A program made the translations under genes and the position numbers. The notes beneath the pieces are model-generated. The model was not told the origin of the DNA. It worked only from the letters and a program-made list of their open reading frames with translations, and ran no database searches. Shown one piece after another: positions 40,548 through 48,621 of a stretch of 64,000 nt of DNA; position 1 is the first letter of the stretch; every line of letters begins with the position of its first letter. This stretch comes from Arthrobacter bussei (GTDB lineage: Bacteria; Actinomycetota; Actinomycetes; Actinomycetales; Micrococcaceae): positions 1,302,001-1,366,000 of the forward strand of contig NZ_VJXX01000001.1 in assembly GCF_009377195.2 (NCBI RefSeq), in the 5' to 3' direction.

Positions 40548-41489
40548 CTACCGGCGCACGCCGACACTCCGCGACCTACCGGGGCCTGATTCCAGGCCTT
40601 CCGCTAGCAGCTCGGCGGCCATCGGCAGGCCGTGGGCACCCGGCCGGGCATAGGCGTCGAGCTGCGCCACATCCTGGCCCAGGGCGGTCATGGCCTCGGT
40701 GAAGATATCCATGTCGATTGCTTGCAGCACCTCCAGGTGCGCAGCGTTGGCCGCCGTGACCGGACCCGTCAGGGCTTCCACCGCGAAGCTGCGACCGGTA
40801 CCCGAGAGCAGGAGATCGACCAACCGGTCGAGGTCGAGGCCGAGGTTCCGAGCGAGCACCAGGATGTCCTGGATGCTGCGCTGATTCATCATGAGCAGTG
40901 CATTGTTGATCAGCTTCCCGATCTGTCCGGATCCCACGGCACCCATGTAGGCGATCGTCGTCGAGAACGAGTCGAGGACCGGCCGGGCCTTGGCCAGTGC
41001 CGGTTCAGGCCCGCCCACGATGGTTGTCAGGCGTCTCGCCTCGGCGCCGGCCCTGCCTCCGCTGACGGGGGCATCGAGGACGAGAACGCCCGTGCGGGCG
41101 GCGCGGTCGGCAAGGGAGGACGCGTAGCCGGGGAGTCCCGTTCCGTGGTTGATGAGGACGGTCCCCGGCTCCATGGCGGCGAGGAGGCCACCGGCGATCA
41201 GGACCTCCTCGATATCGGAGTCCTCACGCAGGCAGAGCCCCAGGATCTCACTGGCTCCTCCGAGGTCTGCGAGGGATTCGTGTCGGGTATGGGGCAGCCC
41301 CTCGAGCTCGTTCAGGGAAGCCTCTCGACGGACCCACACCTGCAGGTCGAAACCCGCGGTGGCGATGGCTCGTGCCATCGGCGCCCCCTGGTCGCCGAGG
41401 CCCACCCATCCGACCCGCAGCCCGTTCGGTGCGGGTGAGCTGCGGGCGGCGAGCGTGGTGGTCCGGGTGATGCTGGGCACAGTGGTCAT
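40548..41489 (-). CDS. beta-hydroxyacid dehydrogenase family oxidoreductase
   Basis: A 313-residue NAD(P)-dependent enzyme of the 3-hydroxyisobutyrate/6-phosphogluconate-like family. The Rossmann motif is VGWVGLGDQGAPMA (about 25-38; GLGxMG is usual, here GLGDQG). DAPVSGG is the substrate loop and GSGQIGKLINNALLM holds the catalytic lysine. It has a 20-residue N-terminal extension. It is 61 bases downstream of the SDR gene on the same strand and probably in one transcript with it and the HTH regulator gene. Confidence 0.88.
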   Translation of the reverse strand: MTTVPSITRTTTLAARSSPAPNGLRVGWVGLGDQGAPMARAIATAGFDLQVWVRREASLNELEGLPHTRHESLADLGGASEILGLCLREDSDIEEVLIAGGLLAAMEPGTVLINHGTGLPGYASSLADRAARTGVLVLDAPVSGGRAGAEARRLTTIVGGPEPALAKARPVLDSFSTTIAYMGAVGSGQIGKLINNALLMMNQRSIQDILVLARNLGLDLDRLVDLLLSGTGRSFAVEALTGPVTAANAAHLEVLQAIDMDIFTEAMTALGQDVAQLDAYARPGAHGLPMAAELLAEGLESGPGRSRSVGVRR

Positions 41490-41550
41490 GATCGTGATCC
41501 TTCGGTGGTCGGCAGTGCCGTCGGCCGGTACGGGACGGCGGAGGCGGCGG

Positions 41551-42477
41551 TCAGGAGGCGCGCCGGGCGAGGAGGCCCTCGGCCAGGTCCCACAGCCGGT
41601 CGGCGTTCACCGGGTCGAGCGCATAGGCGGCGACGCCGGTGTAGTCGGGTCCGCGGTGGTCCACGGCCGCTGCTTCGTTGACATCCTCGAAGTAGCGGCC
41701 GCCGATCCCGTCGAGGTCGGGGGCCGTCGCCACGTAGAGCGTCGTCGCTGCTCCCTGCTCAGGCGTCTTCCGGCGTTCGACCGGCGTGCGGAGCCCACCG
41801 GTATGGCGTTGGAGGTTCGTCGCGATGGCGCCGGGCATGACGGCGTTCGACGTGATGCCGTCCTTCGCCCATCGCGAGGTGATCGCCACGGCGAACAGGG
41901 CGGTCGCCGTCTTGGACTGCCCGTAGGCGAGAAACGCGTCGTACGGGATGAAGTCGAAGTGCGGGTCGTCGAAGTGGACCGGGGAGAAGAGGTGACCGCT
42001 CGAACTCAATGACACGATGCGGGCATTTCCGGCTGCGGCGAGAGCACTGTGGAGTGCGTGCGCAAGGGCGAAGTGACCGAGGAAGTTGGTGGCGAACTGC
42101 ATCTCCCACCCCTCCGGTGTCCGTTCCAGTTCGGGGAGTGCCATGATCCCGGCGTTGTTGACGAGCACGTGCAGCGGTCCGGTCCATGCGTCGGCGAACT
42201 CCTTGACGGAGGCATGGTCGGCGAGATCCACACGGCCGAGGAAGATGTTCTGATTGCCGGTGGATGCGCGCAGCTCCTCGGCGACAGGAGCTGCTGCTTC
42301 GAGATTGCGGACGGCCAGGGTGACCTCGGCGCCGATGCGGGCGAATGCGCGGGCGGTCTCGATTCCGATACCGGAGGCGCCGCCGGTGATGACGACCCGC
42401 CGACCGGTGAAGTCGATGCTCCGGGTGACATCGGAGGCGGTCGAGGAGGAACCGAAGGGGGTGGTGATGCGGGCCAT
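41551..42477 (-). CDS. SDR family NAD(P)-dependent oxidoreductase
   Basis: A 308-residue short-chain dehydrogenase. Residues about 20-34 contain VVITGGASGIGIETA, LVNNAGIM lies near 105, and the catalytic YGQSK near 180, preceded by SLSSSGH. This layout matches the retinol-dehydrogenase/WW-domain oxidoreductase-like subgroup. The frame runs up to 42570 but MARITTPFG at 42477 is the natural start, with AAAGAAGT upstream. It lies between the HTH regulator and the dehydrogenase gene, a common HTH/SDR pairing in actinobacteria. Substrate unknown. Confidence 0.9.
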   Translation of the reverse strand: MARITTPFGSSSTASDVTRSIDFTGRRVVITGGASGIGIETARAFARIGAEVTLAVRNLEAAAPVAEELRASTGNQNIFLGRVDLADHASVKEFADAWTGPLHVLVNNAGIMALPELERTPEGWEMQFATNFLGHFALAHALHSALAAAGNARIVSLSSSGHLFSPVHFDDPHFDFIPYDAFLAYGQSKTATALFAVAITSRWAKDGITSNAVMPGAIATNLQRHTGGLRTPVERRKTPEQGAATTLYVATAPDLDGIGGRYFEDVNEAAAVDHRGPDYTGVAAYALDPVNADRLWDLAEGLLARRAS

Positions 42478-42663
42478 AGGGGATGACTTCTTTCGTGGAG
42501 GACGGGTGTCATGTGGCAGAGGAGCCCGTGGCGCCGGCAGGACCTGCCCGGAGGGGACTGGGTGCGGCATGGGCGGCTCTGTGCATGAGTCTGCTCGTCG
42601 ACCAGAGCTGCAGGTAGATCCCTGCGTTGCCTAGGAACACCAGGGCCACCCTGGGCAACCGAG

Positions 42664-42679
42664 CCCCTGTCGGCAGGGG
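42664..42679 (-). terminator. possible terminator hairpin
   Basis: A 6-bp stem with a four-base loop (CCCCTG-TCGG-CAGGGG) lies just beyond the stop codon of the HTH gene, in the 223-base gap before the SDR gene. The stem is short and there is no U-run. Confidence 0.4.
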
Positions 42680-42700
42680 ATTTCCGTAGGCGGGTCCGCC

Positions 42701-43547
42701 CTACGCGACCACTGATGGACCGGTGCGCGCGAGGCGCCGCAACGCACCGTCGGAGGGCGAGCCCGGTGAGGCGTGATGCACGACGAGGAGCTGCCCATCA
42801 GTCCCTGCGACGGCGAGCTTCTCATGGAACAGGTCGAGGTCACCGACGATCGGGTGGTGCAGGAGCCGACGGCCGGCGACCTTCGGCCGCACGTCATGTC
42901 GGTTCCACAGGTGCACGAAGTAGGCGCTGCGATCGGACAGGTCCTCGACCAGGCGGCGGACCCGGGGATCGTCGACTCGTTCTCCGACCGAAGCACGCAA
43001 TCCCGCCACGGCTTCGCGCATCACCTGGTCGTAGTCCTCGTACAGGTCCCGCTCCGCCGGATCCAGGAAAGCCTCGCGCAGGATGTTCGTCCCCGGTGCG
43101 TTCCGGGGAGAGAGGGCTATGGCGAGCCGGTTGGCCGCGAGGACCGTCATGAAGCGGTCCTGGACGAAGGCCGGGACATTGCCGATCGTCTCGAGCAGGA
43201 TGCCCAACCCCGGGGCCACCGGCTCGGGAACACCGTCCGTCGATCCCGATCCCGGCACGGGGCGGTCGGCAGGGAGTCGGCCGAGACGGTGCAGGTGAAG
43301 CGTCGACGGTGGGTCGAGCATCAGGGCACGTGCCAGTGCATCCAGGATCTGCGGCGAGGGGTGGTGGTCCCTACCCTGTTCGAGGCGGACGTAGTAGTCG
43401 ACGCTGATGCCCGCCAGCTGCGCGACCTCCTCCCGACGAAGTCCCACGACGCGCCGCCGGCCGTAGGTGCGCAGCTCCACGTCCTCCGGGCGGACCAGCT
43501 TCCCGTCGTGCCTTCAGGTACTCGCTGAACGCAGGGTTCTTCTCCAC
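42701..43547 (-). CDS. MmyB-like HTH regulator, frameshifted near the N-terminus
   Basis: The main frame (from about 43500 down) encodes the usual XRE/HTH domain (VELRTYGRRRVVGLRREEVAQLAGIS) followed by the MmyB ligand-binding domain (LETIGNVPAFVQDRFMTVLAANRLA...). The expected first 20 residues, VEKNPAFSEYLKARREA, are in the preceding frame starting with GTG at 43547. The break falls in GAAGCTGGTCCGC, where one extra base separates REA from VRPEDVEL. A TACATT box six bases before the GTG suggests a leaderless start. Without repair, translation could start at the internal GTG (43480), losing the first helix. It precedes the SDR gene. Confidence 0.78.
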
Positions 43548-43714
43548 AGGGCCAATGTAGTCCGGCGCATCGCCATCCGAGCCGGACCATGACCGTCGGA
43601 GCACGGCGCGGAGGCTCTCGGGGTCGGGGCGGCGCGGACCCGAAAGTGCTGGACGCTCCCCGCGCGGCACTGGCACGCTGACAACGTCCGCACCCTTCGA
43701 CGACGGGGAACACC

Positions 43715-44212
43715 ATCGCTTCGACCACCCGCCCTCCCGCCCAGCCGGGGAACGGTGCGAGCACGCCCCACCTGCATCGGCGGAACGTCCTGGTGGGCAT
43801 CCTGTTCGGGTGCGGCATCATCGCCTTCCTCGATGAGGCCGTGTTCCACCAGCTCCTCCACTGGCACCACTTCTACGACCGCTCCACCCAGGCGGCGGGC
43901 CTCGTGTCCGACGGCCTGTTCCACGCGTTCAGCTGGTTCGCCACGGTCGCCTCGCTCTTCCTGTTCGCGGACCTGAGGAGACGGGGTGCACTGGACACCC
44001 GACGCTGGGCGGGCGGGATCCTGGTCGGCGTCGGCGCCTTCCAGCTGTTCGACGGCCTGGTGCAGCACAGGCTGCTGGGCCTGCACGAGGTCCGGTACGG
44101 GGTGGACCTCCTCCCCTACGACCTCGCGTGGAACGGCGCGGCGCTGGCCTTCCTGGTCGCCGGGGTCCTCGTGCTGCTCGCCGTCCGGCGGGCGGGACGC
44201 CGGCGGGGGTGA
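43715..44212 (+). CDS. DUF2243 membrane protein (start codon ATC or internal GTG)
   Basis: A 165-residue membrane protein with four hydrophobic segments. FLDEAVFHQLLHWHHFYDRSTQ and LFDGLVQHRLLGLHEVRYG are the His-rich DUF2243 signatures, pointing to a metal-linked membrane role. No ATG/GTG/TTG exists before residue 27 of the family-like sequence. A GGGGAA ribosome site lies five bases before an ATC (43715) that would give ASTTRPPAQPGNG...LHRRNVLVG. The alternative GTG at 43793 cuts into the first helix. It is coupled by a GTGA overlap to the CtaG-like gene. Confidence 0.8.
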   Translation: MASTTRPPAQPGNGASTPHLHRRNVLVGILFGCGIIAFLDEAVFHQLLHWHHFYDRSTQAAGLVSDGLFHAFSWFATVASLFLFADLRRRGALDTRRWAGGILVGVGAFQLFDGLVQHRLLGLHEVRYGVDLLPYDLAWNGAALAFLVAGVLVLLAVRRAGRRRG

Positions 44213-45084
44213 GGTTCTCCGCCGTGGTGGGCGACGCCGTGCAGCACCATACAGGTGGTGCCGGGACGGCGGCCGGCGACGGTGACGCCGTCAGCTTCGC
44301 GGTGCGGACCGCCGTCGTCCTCGCCTGGTCGGGACTGGTGGCGGGCTATCTCGTCGCCGACCGCGTCGCGGTGCTGCGGGGTCGCACCTCCTGGCCGTCG
44401 GTGCGCACGGCCTCGTGGCTCTCGGGCGCCCTGCTCGGCCTCGTGGTGTCCGTGGGGCCCGTCGCGTCGGCTGCCGGGAACAGCTTCACGGCCCACATGG
44501 CCGTCCACCTCGTGCTCGGGATGCTCGTGCCGCTCCTGCTCGTCCTCGGCGCGCCCATGACCCTGGTGCTCCGGGCGGTCCCGGTCCATGCCGGTCGGCG
44601 GCTCGCAGGCCTGGCCGGTAGCCCGCCGCTCCGTATCCTCACCCATCCGGTGACCGCACTGGTGCTCTCCATCATGCCGATGGCCCTGCTGTACCGGGAC
44701 GGCTCGGCCCTCGCCCTGCTGCATGATCCCGTGGCCGGCCCGGTCCTCCACGTGCACTTCGTGGCCTCGGGGGCGCTCTTCGCCTACGCCGTCGTCGGGG
44801 TGGATCCCCAGCCCCACCGGGCGTCCGTCACCCTGCGCGCAGGCGCGATCCTCGTCTCCATCGCAGCGCACGGGATGATCGCGAAGCACCTGTACTCGCT
44901 GGCCGGTGCTGCCGGGATGCCGGACGGGACAGCGGGGGCCGCGCAGCTCATGTACTACGGCGGTGACGCCGTGCACGCACTGCTGCTCGTCGTCTTCTGC
45001 CTGCAGGTGTACCGGCGGACCGGACGTGCGGGACGCCGCGCAGGAGCCTCCTTCAGCGGCTCTGCGTCCGGGCGTGTTGTGTAG
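44209..45084 (+). CDS. CtaG/caa3-type cytochrome c oxidase assembly-like protein
   Basis: A 291-residue membrane protein with seven or more hydrophobic segments. SFTAHMAVHLVLGMLVPLLLVLGAPMTLVLRAVP is the diagnostic CtaG_Bsu-type region with the conserved His pair, and VLHVHFVASGALF, AAHGMIAKHLY and YYGGDAVHALLLV carry further conserved histidines, likely copper ligands. The GTG start overlaps the stop of the DUF2243 gene (GTGA), so the two proteins are made together. They plausibly function in copper or heme-copper oxidase biogenesis; no oxidase subunit genes are in the window. Confidence 0.87.
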   Translation: MRFSAVVGDAVQHHTGGAGTAAGDGDAVSFAVRTAVVLAWSGLVAGYLVADRVAVLRGRTSWPSVRTASWLSGALLGLVVSVGPVASAAGNSFTAHMAVHLVLGMLVPLLLVLGAPMTLVLRAVPVHAGRRLAGLAGSPPLRILTHPVTALVLSIMPMALLYRDGSALALLHDPVAGPVLHVHFVASGALFAYAVVGVDPQPHRASVTLRAGAILVSIAAHGMIAKHLYSLAGAAGMPDGTAGAAQLMYYGGDAVHALLLVVFCLQVYRRTGRAGRRAGASFSGSASGRVV

Positions 45085-45132
45085 CCTTGCCGGAGCGGGC
45101 CGAGGGCCCGGCGAACCACCGGAGGATCACGC

Positions 45133-45933
45133 ATGCCACGCTTCGCCCCGATCACGGGACTGTCCTTTGCCGTCCTGGTCGTCCTGACGGCCTGCTCGAC
45201 ATCGACGGATGGGGGCGAGGCGCGTGCGTCCACGCCGGCATCCGTCTCGTCGGCAGAGCCGTCCCCGGAAGTCTCGGCCGACGCGTCCGGGAGCGCGTCC
45301 GACGGCGCGTCTCCCGACGCGGCGGAGGGGACCGGGAGCTACTCGTCGGACGACCTCTCGGCCATCCTCGGATCGGTCACGCAGGCGGACGGCAGTGCCC
45401 TGCAGATGCTCCCCACGGCCCAGATCGAGCAGAGCATGGAGCAGGCGCGCCAGTTCCTGGCCGGCGTGACGGTCAGCCCCGAGGAGTGCGCGGTCTTCGT
45501 GTCGAACAGCCTGGAGGCACCGGAGGGCGCAGGCGTCGCGACGGGCGTCTCCAGCGCGGACGGCGACGCCGTGCAGACCATCCTCTCGGCGGCCTCCGCC
45601 GCCGAGATCGCCTCCGCCGGCGAGGACGAGGCCGCCCGGACCGCGGAAACGCTCGAATCCTGCTCCTCGATCAGTGTCGAGGCCTCGGGAGTGTCGATCG
45701 ACCAGACCGTCGAGGCGGTGGAGGCAACGACGGACGCCGACCGCACGGCCGGGACGCTGGCGGTACAGACCACCCCGGACGTAGCGACGCAGCAGACCAT
45801 GACCATCGTCGGCACCCGTGGTGACCTCGCCGTGACGGCCGTCCGCACGGCCAAGGACACCCTTCCCGAGGGTACGCAGGAAGAGCTGCAGGGCCTCGTC
45901 GACTCCACCCTCGCCGCCGCCGGGCAGGGCTGA
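45133..45933 (+). CDS. lipoprotein of unknown function
   Basis: A 266-residue secreted lipoprotein. The signal peptide ends in a lipobox LTAC, with Cys21 as the lipidated residue. A Ser/Ala/Asp-rich linker (about 25-65) is followed by a single alpha/beta domain (about 70-265) with two cysteines (near 116 and 177) that may form a disulphide. The fold resembles DUF-type lipoproteins of actinobacteria. CGGAGG precedes the ATG. Function unknown; a cell-surface role is implied by the lipobox. Confidence 0.75.
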   Translation: MPRFAPITGLSFAVLVVLTACSTSTDGGEARASTPASVSSAEPSPEVSADASGSASDGASPDAAEGTGSYSSDDLSAILGSVTQADGSALQMLPTAQIEQSMEQARQFLAGVTVSPEECAVFVSNSLEAPEGAGVATGVSSADGDAVQTILSAASAAEIASAGEDEAARTAETLESCSSISVEASGVSIDQTVEAVEATTDADRTAGTLAVQTTPDVATQQTMTIVGTRGDLAVTAVRTAKDTLPEGTQEELQGLVDSTLAAAGQG

Positions 45934-45936
45934 GCC

Positions 45937-46218
45937 GTGCGCCTCGAGGGATGGCACATCATCGTGATCCTCGGATTCCTGCTGGTGGTGGCGGTGATCG
46001 TCGGGGCGGTCCTCCTGACCTCGGCGGCGCGGAGGGGGACTCGACCGCACAGCGGACAGCAGCCGCCGGGCGCACCACTGTCCGGGGCCCGCCCGGACAC
46101 CCTGCACCCACCCCGGACCAAAAAGGACCGCCTCCGCGAGATCGACGACCTCCATCGTCGCGGCGTGGTCAGCGAGCACGAGCATCGCGAGACGCGCAAG
46201 CGGACCCTCGACGACTGA
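45937..46218 (+). CDS. SHOCT-like small membrane protein
   Basis: A 93-residue protein with an N-terminal transmembrane helix (HIIVILGFLLVVAVIVGAVLL, about 7-27) and a C-terminal KKDRLREIDDLHRRGVVSEHEHRETRKRTLDD, the SHOCT-type short C-terminal helix pair. The linker is Pro-rich. It starts with GTG three bases after the lipoprotein stop codon, so the two are cotranscribed. SHOCT domains are found at the ends of many membrane proteins and may mediate oligomerisation; its role here is unknown. Confidence 0.72.
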   Translation: MRLEGWHIIVILGFLLVVAVIVGAVLLTSAARRGTRPHSGQQPPGAPLSGARPDTLHPPRTKKDRLREIDDLHRRGVVSEHEHRETRKRTLDD

Positions 46219-46263
46219 TGCCGTCGTCCATCCGGGTGGACAGGCCTCTGTCAGTCGGCATAT

Positions 46264-46284
46264 AACTAGTTAGCCGAACTAGTT
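46264..46284. promoter_or_regulatory. two AACTAGTT palindromes over a promoter
   Basis: AACTAGTT, a perfect 8-base palindrome, occurs twice (46264-46271 and 46277-46284) with a 13-base period. A promoter TGGACA-N18-TATAAC (46237-46242, 46261-46266) is overlapped by the first copy, and the second covers the likely start of transcription. This is typical of repressor autoregulation. The gene 39 bases downstream has an HTH-like end. Confidence 0.6.
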
Positions 46285-46322
46285 GACAGTACGGTTCGTA
46301 TTCCTGAGCGAAAGGGCGGGCA

Positions 46323-46769
46323 ATGACGCAGACCATCAGTGAAACCATTCCTGGCTCCCTGGGTGCCGGTGACACCGCCGTCGGAGCGCCCCTCCACTGT
46401 GGCGGACCGATGACCCTGCGCGAGACCTCCTGGCACGGCACCTCCTACGGCATGATCGAGCAGCCGACCGGGGGGTTCGACGTCGAACTCGTCTGGGCCT
46501 GCGCCTGCGGCTTCCAGCTCTCCCACGAGGAGCCGAAGGATCTCGCCCTCCCGCTCTCCCCGGCACTCCGGCGGGTCGCAGCCGCAGCCGCCGACCTCGA
46601 GGACGTCCGGTGGCACCTGGACCAGGTCACCGACGAACTCGAGACGGCGGTGCTCGAGGCGGCCGACGGCGGAGCTGCGATCGTCGACATCGCCGAAGCC
46701 GCGCATCTGCAGCCTGCCGACGTCCACCAACTCGCATCCGGCGGACACCTGCTCGGCCACGTAGGCTGA
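46323..46769 (+). CDS. zinc-ribbon-like protein with possible C-terminal HTH
   Basis: A 148-residue protein not assigned to a known family. Residues about 25-65 (LHCGGPM...LVWACACGFQL) contain paired cysteines that resemble a zinc ribbon. Residues about 85-145 are helical and end DGGAAIVDIAEAAHLQPADVHQLASGG, which resembles a helix-turn-helix. If so it may be a small DNA-binding protein acting on the tandem palindromes upstream. AAAGGGCGGGC precedes the ATG. The next gene (GH13) follows 71 bases downstream on the same strand. Confidence 0.6.
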   Translation: MTQTISETIPGSLGAGDTAVGAPLHCGGPMTLRETSWHGTSYGMIEQPTGGFDVELVWACACGFQLSHEEPKDLALPLSPALRRVAAAAADLEDVRWHLDQVTDELETAVLEAADGGAAIVDIAEAAHLQPADVHQLASGGHLLGHVG

Positions 46770-46839
46770 TCGGGCCGGTCCATCGGAGCGGTACGCCGGC
46801 TCTCTCCGTCGGCGCCCACCAGCTGGAAGGCCGTCGCCC

Positions 46840-48159
46840 GTGAAGAGTGCCCCCTGGGTAGAGCACGTCATCTGGTGGCAGGTGTACCCCCTCGGCTTCG
46901 TCGGGGCGGAGAAGACCGCCACCGACCGGCCCGCCGCGCAGCATCGGCTCCTGGATCTCCTTCCCTGGTTGGACTACGCGGTGGAGCTGGGCGCGTCGGG
47001 GCTGACACTCGGCCCGGTGTTCGCCTCGGAGACCCACGGCTACGACACCACCGACTACTTCCGGATCGACGCCCGGCTGGGCACCCTCGAGGACTTCGAC
47101 ACCCTGGTCGCCGAGGCCCACCGGCGCGGGCTGAGGATCCTGCTGGACGGCGTGTTCAACCATGTGGGCCGGTCCTTCCGGCCGTTCCAGGACGTCCTCG
47201 CCGACGGACCGGGAGCGGCAAGCACCCGCTGGTTCGTCCTGGACTGGCCCGACGGCGCAGGCCCGGGGACGGAACCCGGATATCGCGACTTCGAGGGCCA
47301 CCACCACCTCGTCGCCCTCGACCACCGCGAGCCCGCCGTCGCTGATCTCGTGGTCGAGGTCATGCGGTACTGGCTGGACCGCGGAGCGGACGGCTGGCGG
47401 CTCGATGCCGCGTACGCCGTCCCGGCGCCGTTCTGGGCCGACGTCACGGCCCGGGTCCGGGCCGCCCATCCCGATGCCTACCTGATCGGCGAATACATCC
47501 ACAGCGACTACGCGGCCGAGGTCGGCGCGGGCGGTCTCGACTCCGCGACCCAGTACGAACTGTGGAAGGCCATCTGGAGCTCGCTCAACGACGCCAACTT
47601 CTTCGAGCTGTCCGCGGCACTCGAACGGCACAACGCCCTACTGGCGTCCTATGCGCCGCTCACCTTCGTCGGCAACCACGACGTCACGCGCATCGCCAGC
47701 AGACTCACCGATCCCGCCCTCGTGGCGCACGCCGTCGTCCTCCTCATGACGCTCGGCGGGACCCCTTCCGTCTACTACGGCGACGAGCAGGGGTATCGCG
47801 GGGTGAAGGAGGACAGGGCCGGCGGCGACGACGACGTCAGGCCGCTGTTCCCGCCCTCACCCTCGGACCTCTCCTCCATCGGCCAGGGCGTGTTCGCCGT
47901 CCATCAGCAGCTCATCGGGCTGCGACGCCGGCATGCGTGGCTGCACCGCGCGACGACGCAGGTGCTGCAGCTCTCCAACGAGGTGCTGGCCTACCGCGTC
48001 ACGGCCGAGGGACCCGAGGAACTGGTGGTGGCCCTCAATCTCTCGCGCCGACCCGCCCGGGTCGACGTGGGCGGCGCCTCGGATGTCCTTGCGGGGGAAG
48101 CGGCCGTCGACGGCGCCGGAGCGCTGGTGCCCGCACGCGGTTGGGCGGTCCTCGGCTGA
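46840..48159 (+). CDS. GH13 family alpha-amylase-like enzyme
   Basis: A 439-residue alpha-glucan-active enzyme without signal peptide, hence cytosolic. The four GH13 regions are visible: LLDGVFNHVG (region I, about 103-112), DGWRLDAAY (nucleophile Asp, about 184-192), LIGEYIH (acid/base Glu) and FVGNHDVTRI (stabilising Asp). The third region has E-Y where E-x-W/L is common. A small beta C-terminal domain follows. It starts with GTG after GGAAGG. Relatives include trehalose synthase/maltogenic amylase-like proteins; the exact substrate cannot be decided. It may act with malQ and the GH15 enzyme. Confidence 0.87.
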   Translation: MKSAPWVEHVIWWQVYPLGFVGAEKTATDRPAAQHRLLDLLPWLDYAVELGASGLTLGPVFASETHGYDTTDYFRIDARLGTLEDFDTLVAEAHRRGLRILLDGVFNHVGRSFRPFQDVLADGPGAASTRWFVLDWPDGAGPGTEPGYRDFEGHHHLVALDHREPAVADLVVEVMRYWLDRGADGWRLDAAYAVPAPFWADVTARVRAAHPDAYLIGEYIHSDYAAEVGAGGLDSATQYELWKAIWSSLNDANFFELSAALERHNALLASYAPLTFVGNHDVTRIASRLTDPALVAHAVVLLMTLGGTPSVYYGDEQGYRGVKEDRAGGDDDVRPLFPPSPSDLSSIGQGVFAVHQQLIGLRRRHAWLHRATTQVLQLSNEVLAYRVTAEGPEELVVALNLSRRPARVDVGGASDVLAGEAAVDGAGALVPARGWAVLG

Positions 48160-48178
48160 CGGCTCCCCATCGTCGTCC

Positions 48179-48204
48179 GCCCGGCAGCGCGTGCCCTGCC
48201 GGGC
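48179..48204 (+). terminator. hairpin after the GH13 gene
   Basis: A 9-bp perfect stem (GCCCGGCAG / CTGCCGGGC) with an eight-base loop lies 20 bases after the GH13 stop codon. There is no U-run, but stability and position fit a terminator. Confidence 0.55.
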
Positions 48205-48226
48205 CTCCATGGGGATAATGGGAGCA

Positions 48227-48252
48227 CAGGATGCGCAGGATGCGCAGGATGC
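48227..48252 (+). repeat. CAGGATGCG tandem repeat at gene start
   Basis: Two full copies and one nearly full copy of CAGGATGCG place in-frame ATGs at 48231, 48240 and 48249 in front of the gene at 48270. A GATAAT -10 box lies at 48214-48219. Unit loss or gain would change a basic N-terminal extension MRRMRRMQ if translation starts there. Confidence 0.7.
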
Positions 48253-48269
48253 AGAGGAGGGGGGTCACG

Positions 48270-48536
48270 ATGAGTCCGCAGGATGCCCGGGAGACCCAGG
48301 ACCCGGTCGATTTCACGCCCTGGCCCCGTCCCGTCCCGCTCCACATCCTTAACGGGGTGAAGAAGCTCATGCTCGTGGCGGCGATCCTCGTCGGGGTGCA
48401 CCAGCTGCTGCCGTCGACGAGCCTCGGCTCCTCCCTCAGCAGCACCTTCACCCTGCTCGTCGTGATGTCCTGGCTCGCGCCCCTGGCCCGCATCGTGGCG
48501 GCGCGGCCCTGGATCCGCAGGTCCGCCGAGGAGTGA
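48270..48536 (+). CDS. small membrane protein, 88 residues
   Basis: Not recognised. The product has an N-terminal acidic/Pro-rich stretch (DPVDFTPWPRPVPLHIL) and one or two hydrophobic segments (about 28-45 and 50-70), ending ARPWIRRSAEE. The ATG at 48270 has GAGGAGGGGGG upstream; three further ATGs from the tandem repeat (48231, 48240, 48249) are in frame and would add a basic extension. Which start is used is not decidable by eye. It probably forms a small inner-membrane protein of unknown role. Confidence 0.65.
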   Translation: MSPQDARETQDPVDFTPWPRPVPLHILNGVKKLMLVAAILVGVHQLLPSTSLGSSLSSTFTLLVVMSWLAPLARIVAARPWIRRSAEE

Positions 48537-48621
48537 CCTCCGAACCGCTGGCGCGGCGCGCCACGGAACGGCCATCCACAGTTCGTCCCGAATTCATTAA
48601 AACGACGGTACTGTTCGCGAT

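Noticed and set aside
42478-42660. GTTGCC/GGCAAC inverted repeat before the SDR gene
   Set aside because: The arms are six bases with a loop of about 22 bases and could occur by chance in this GC-rich sequence.
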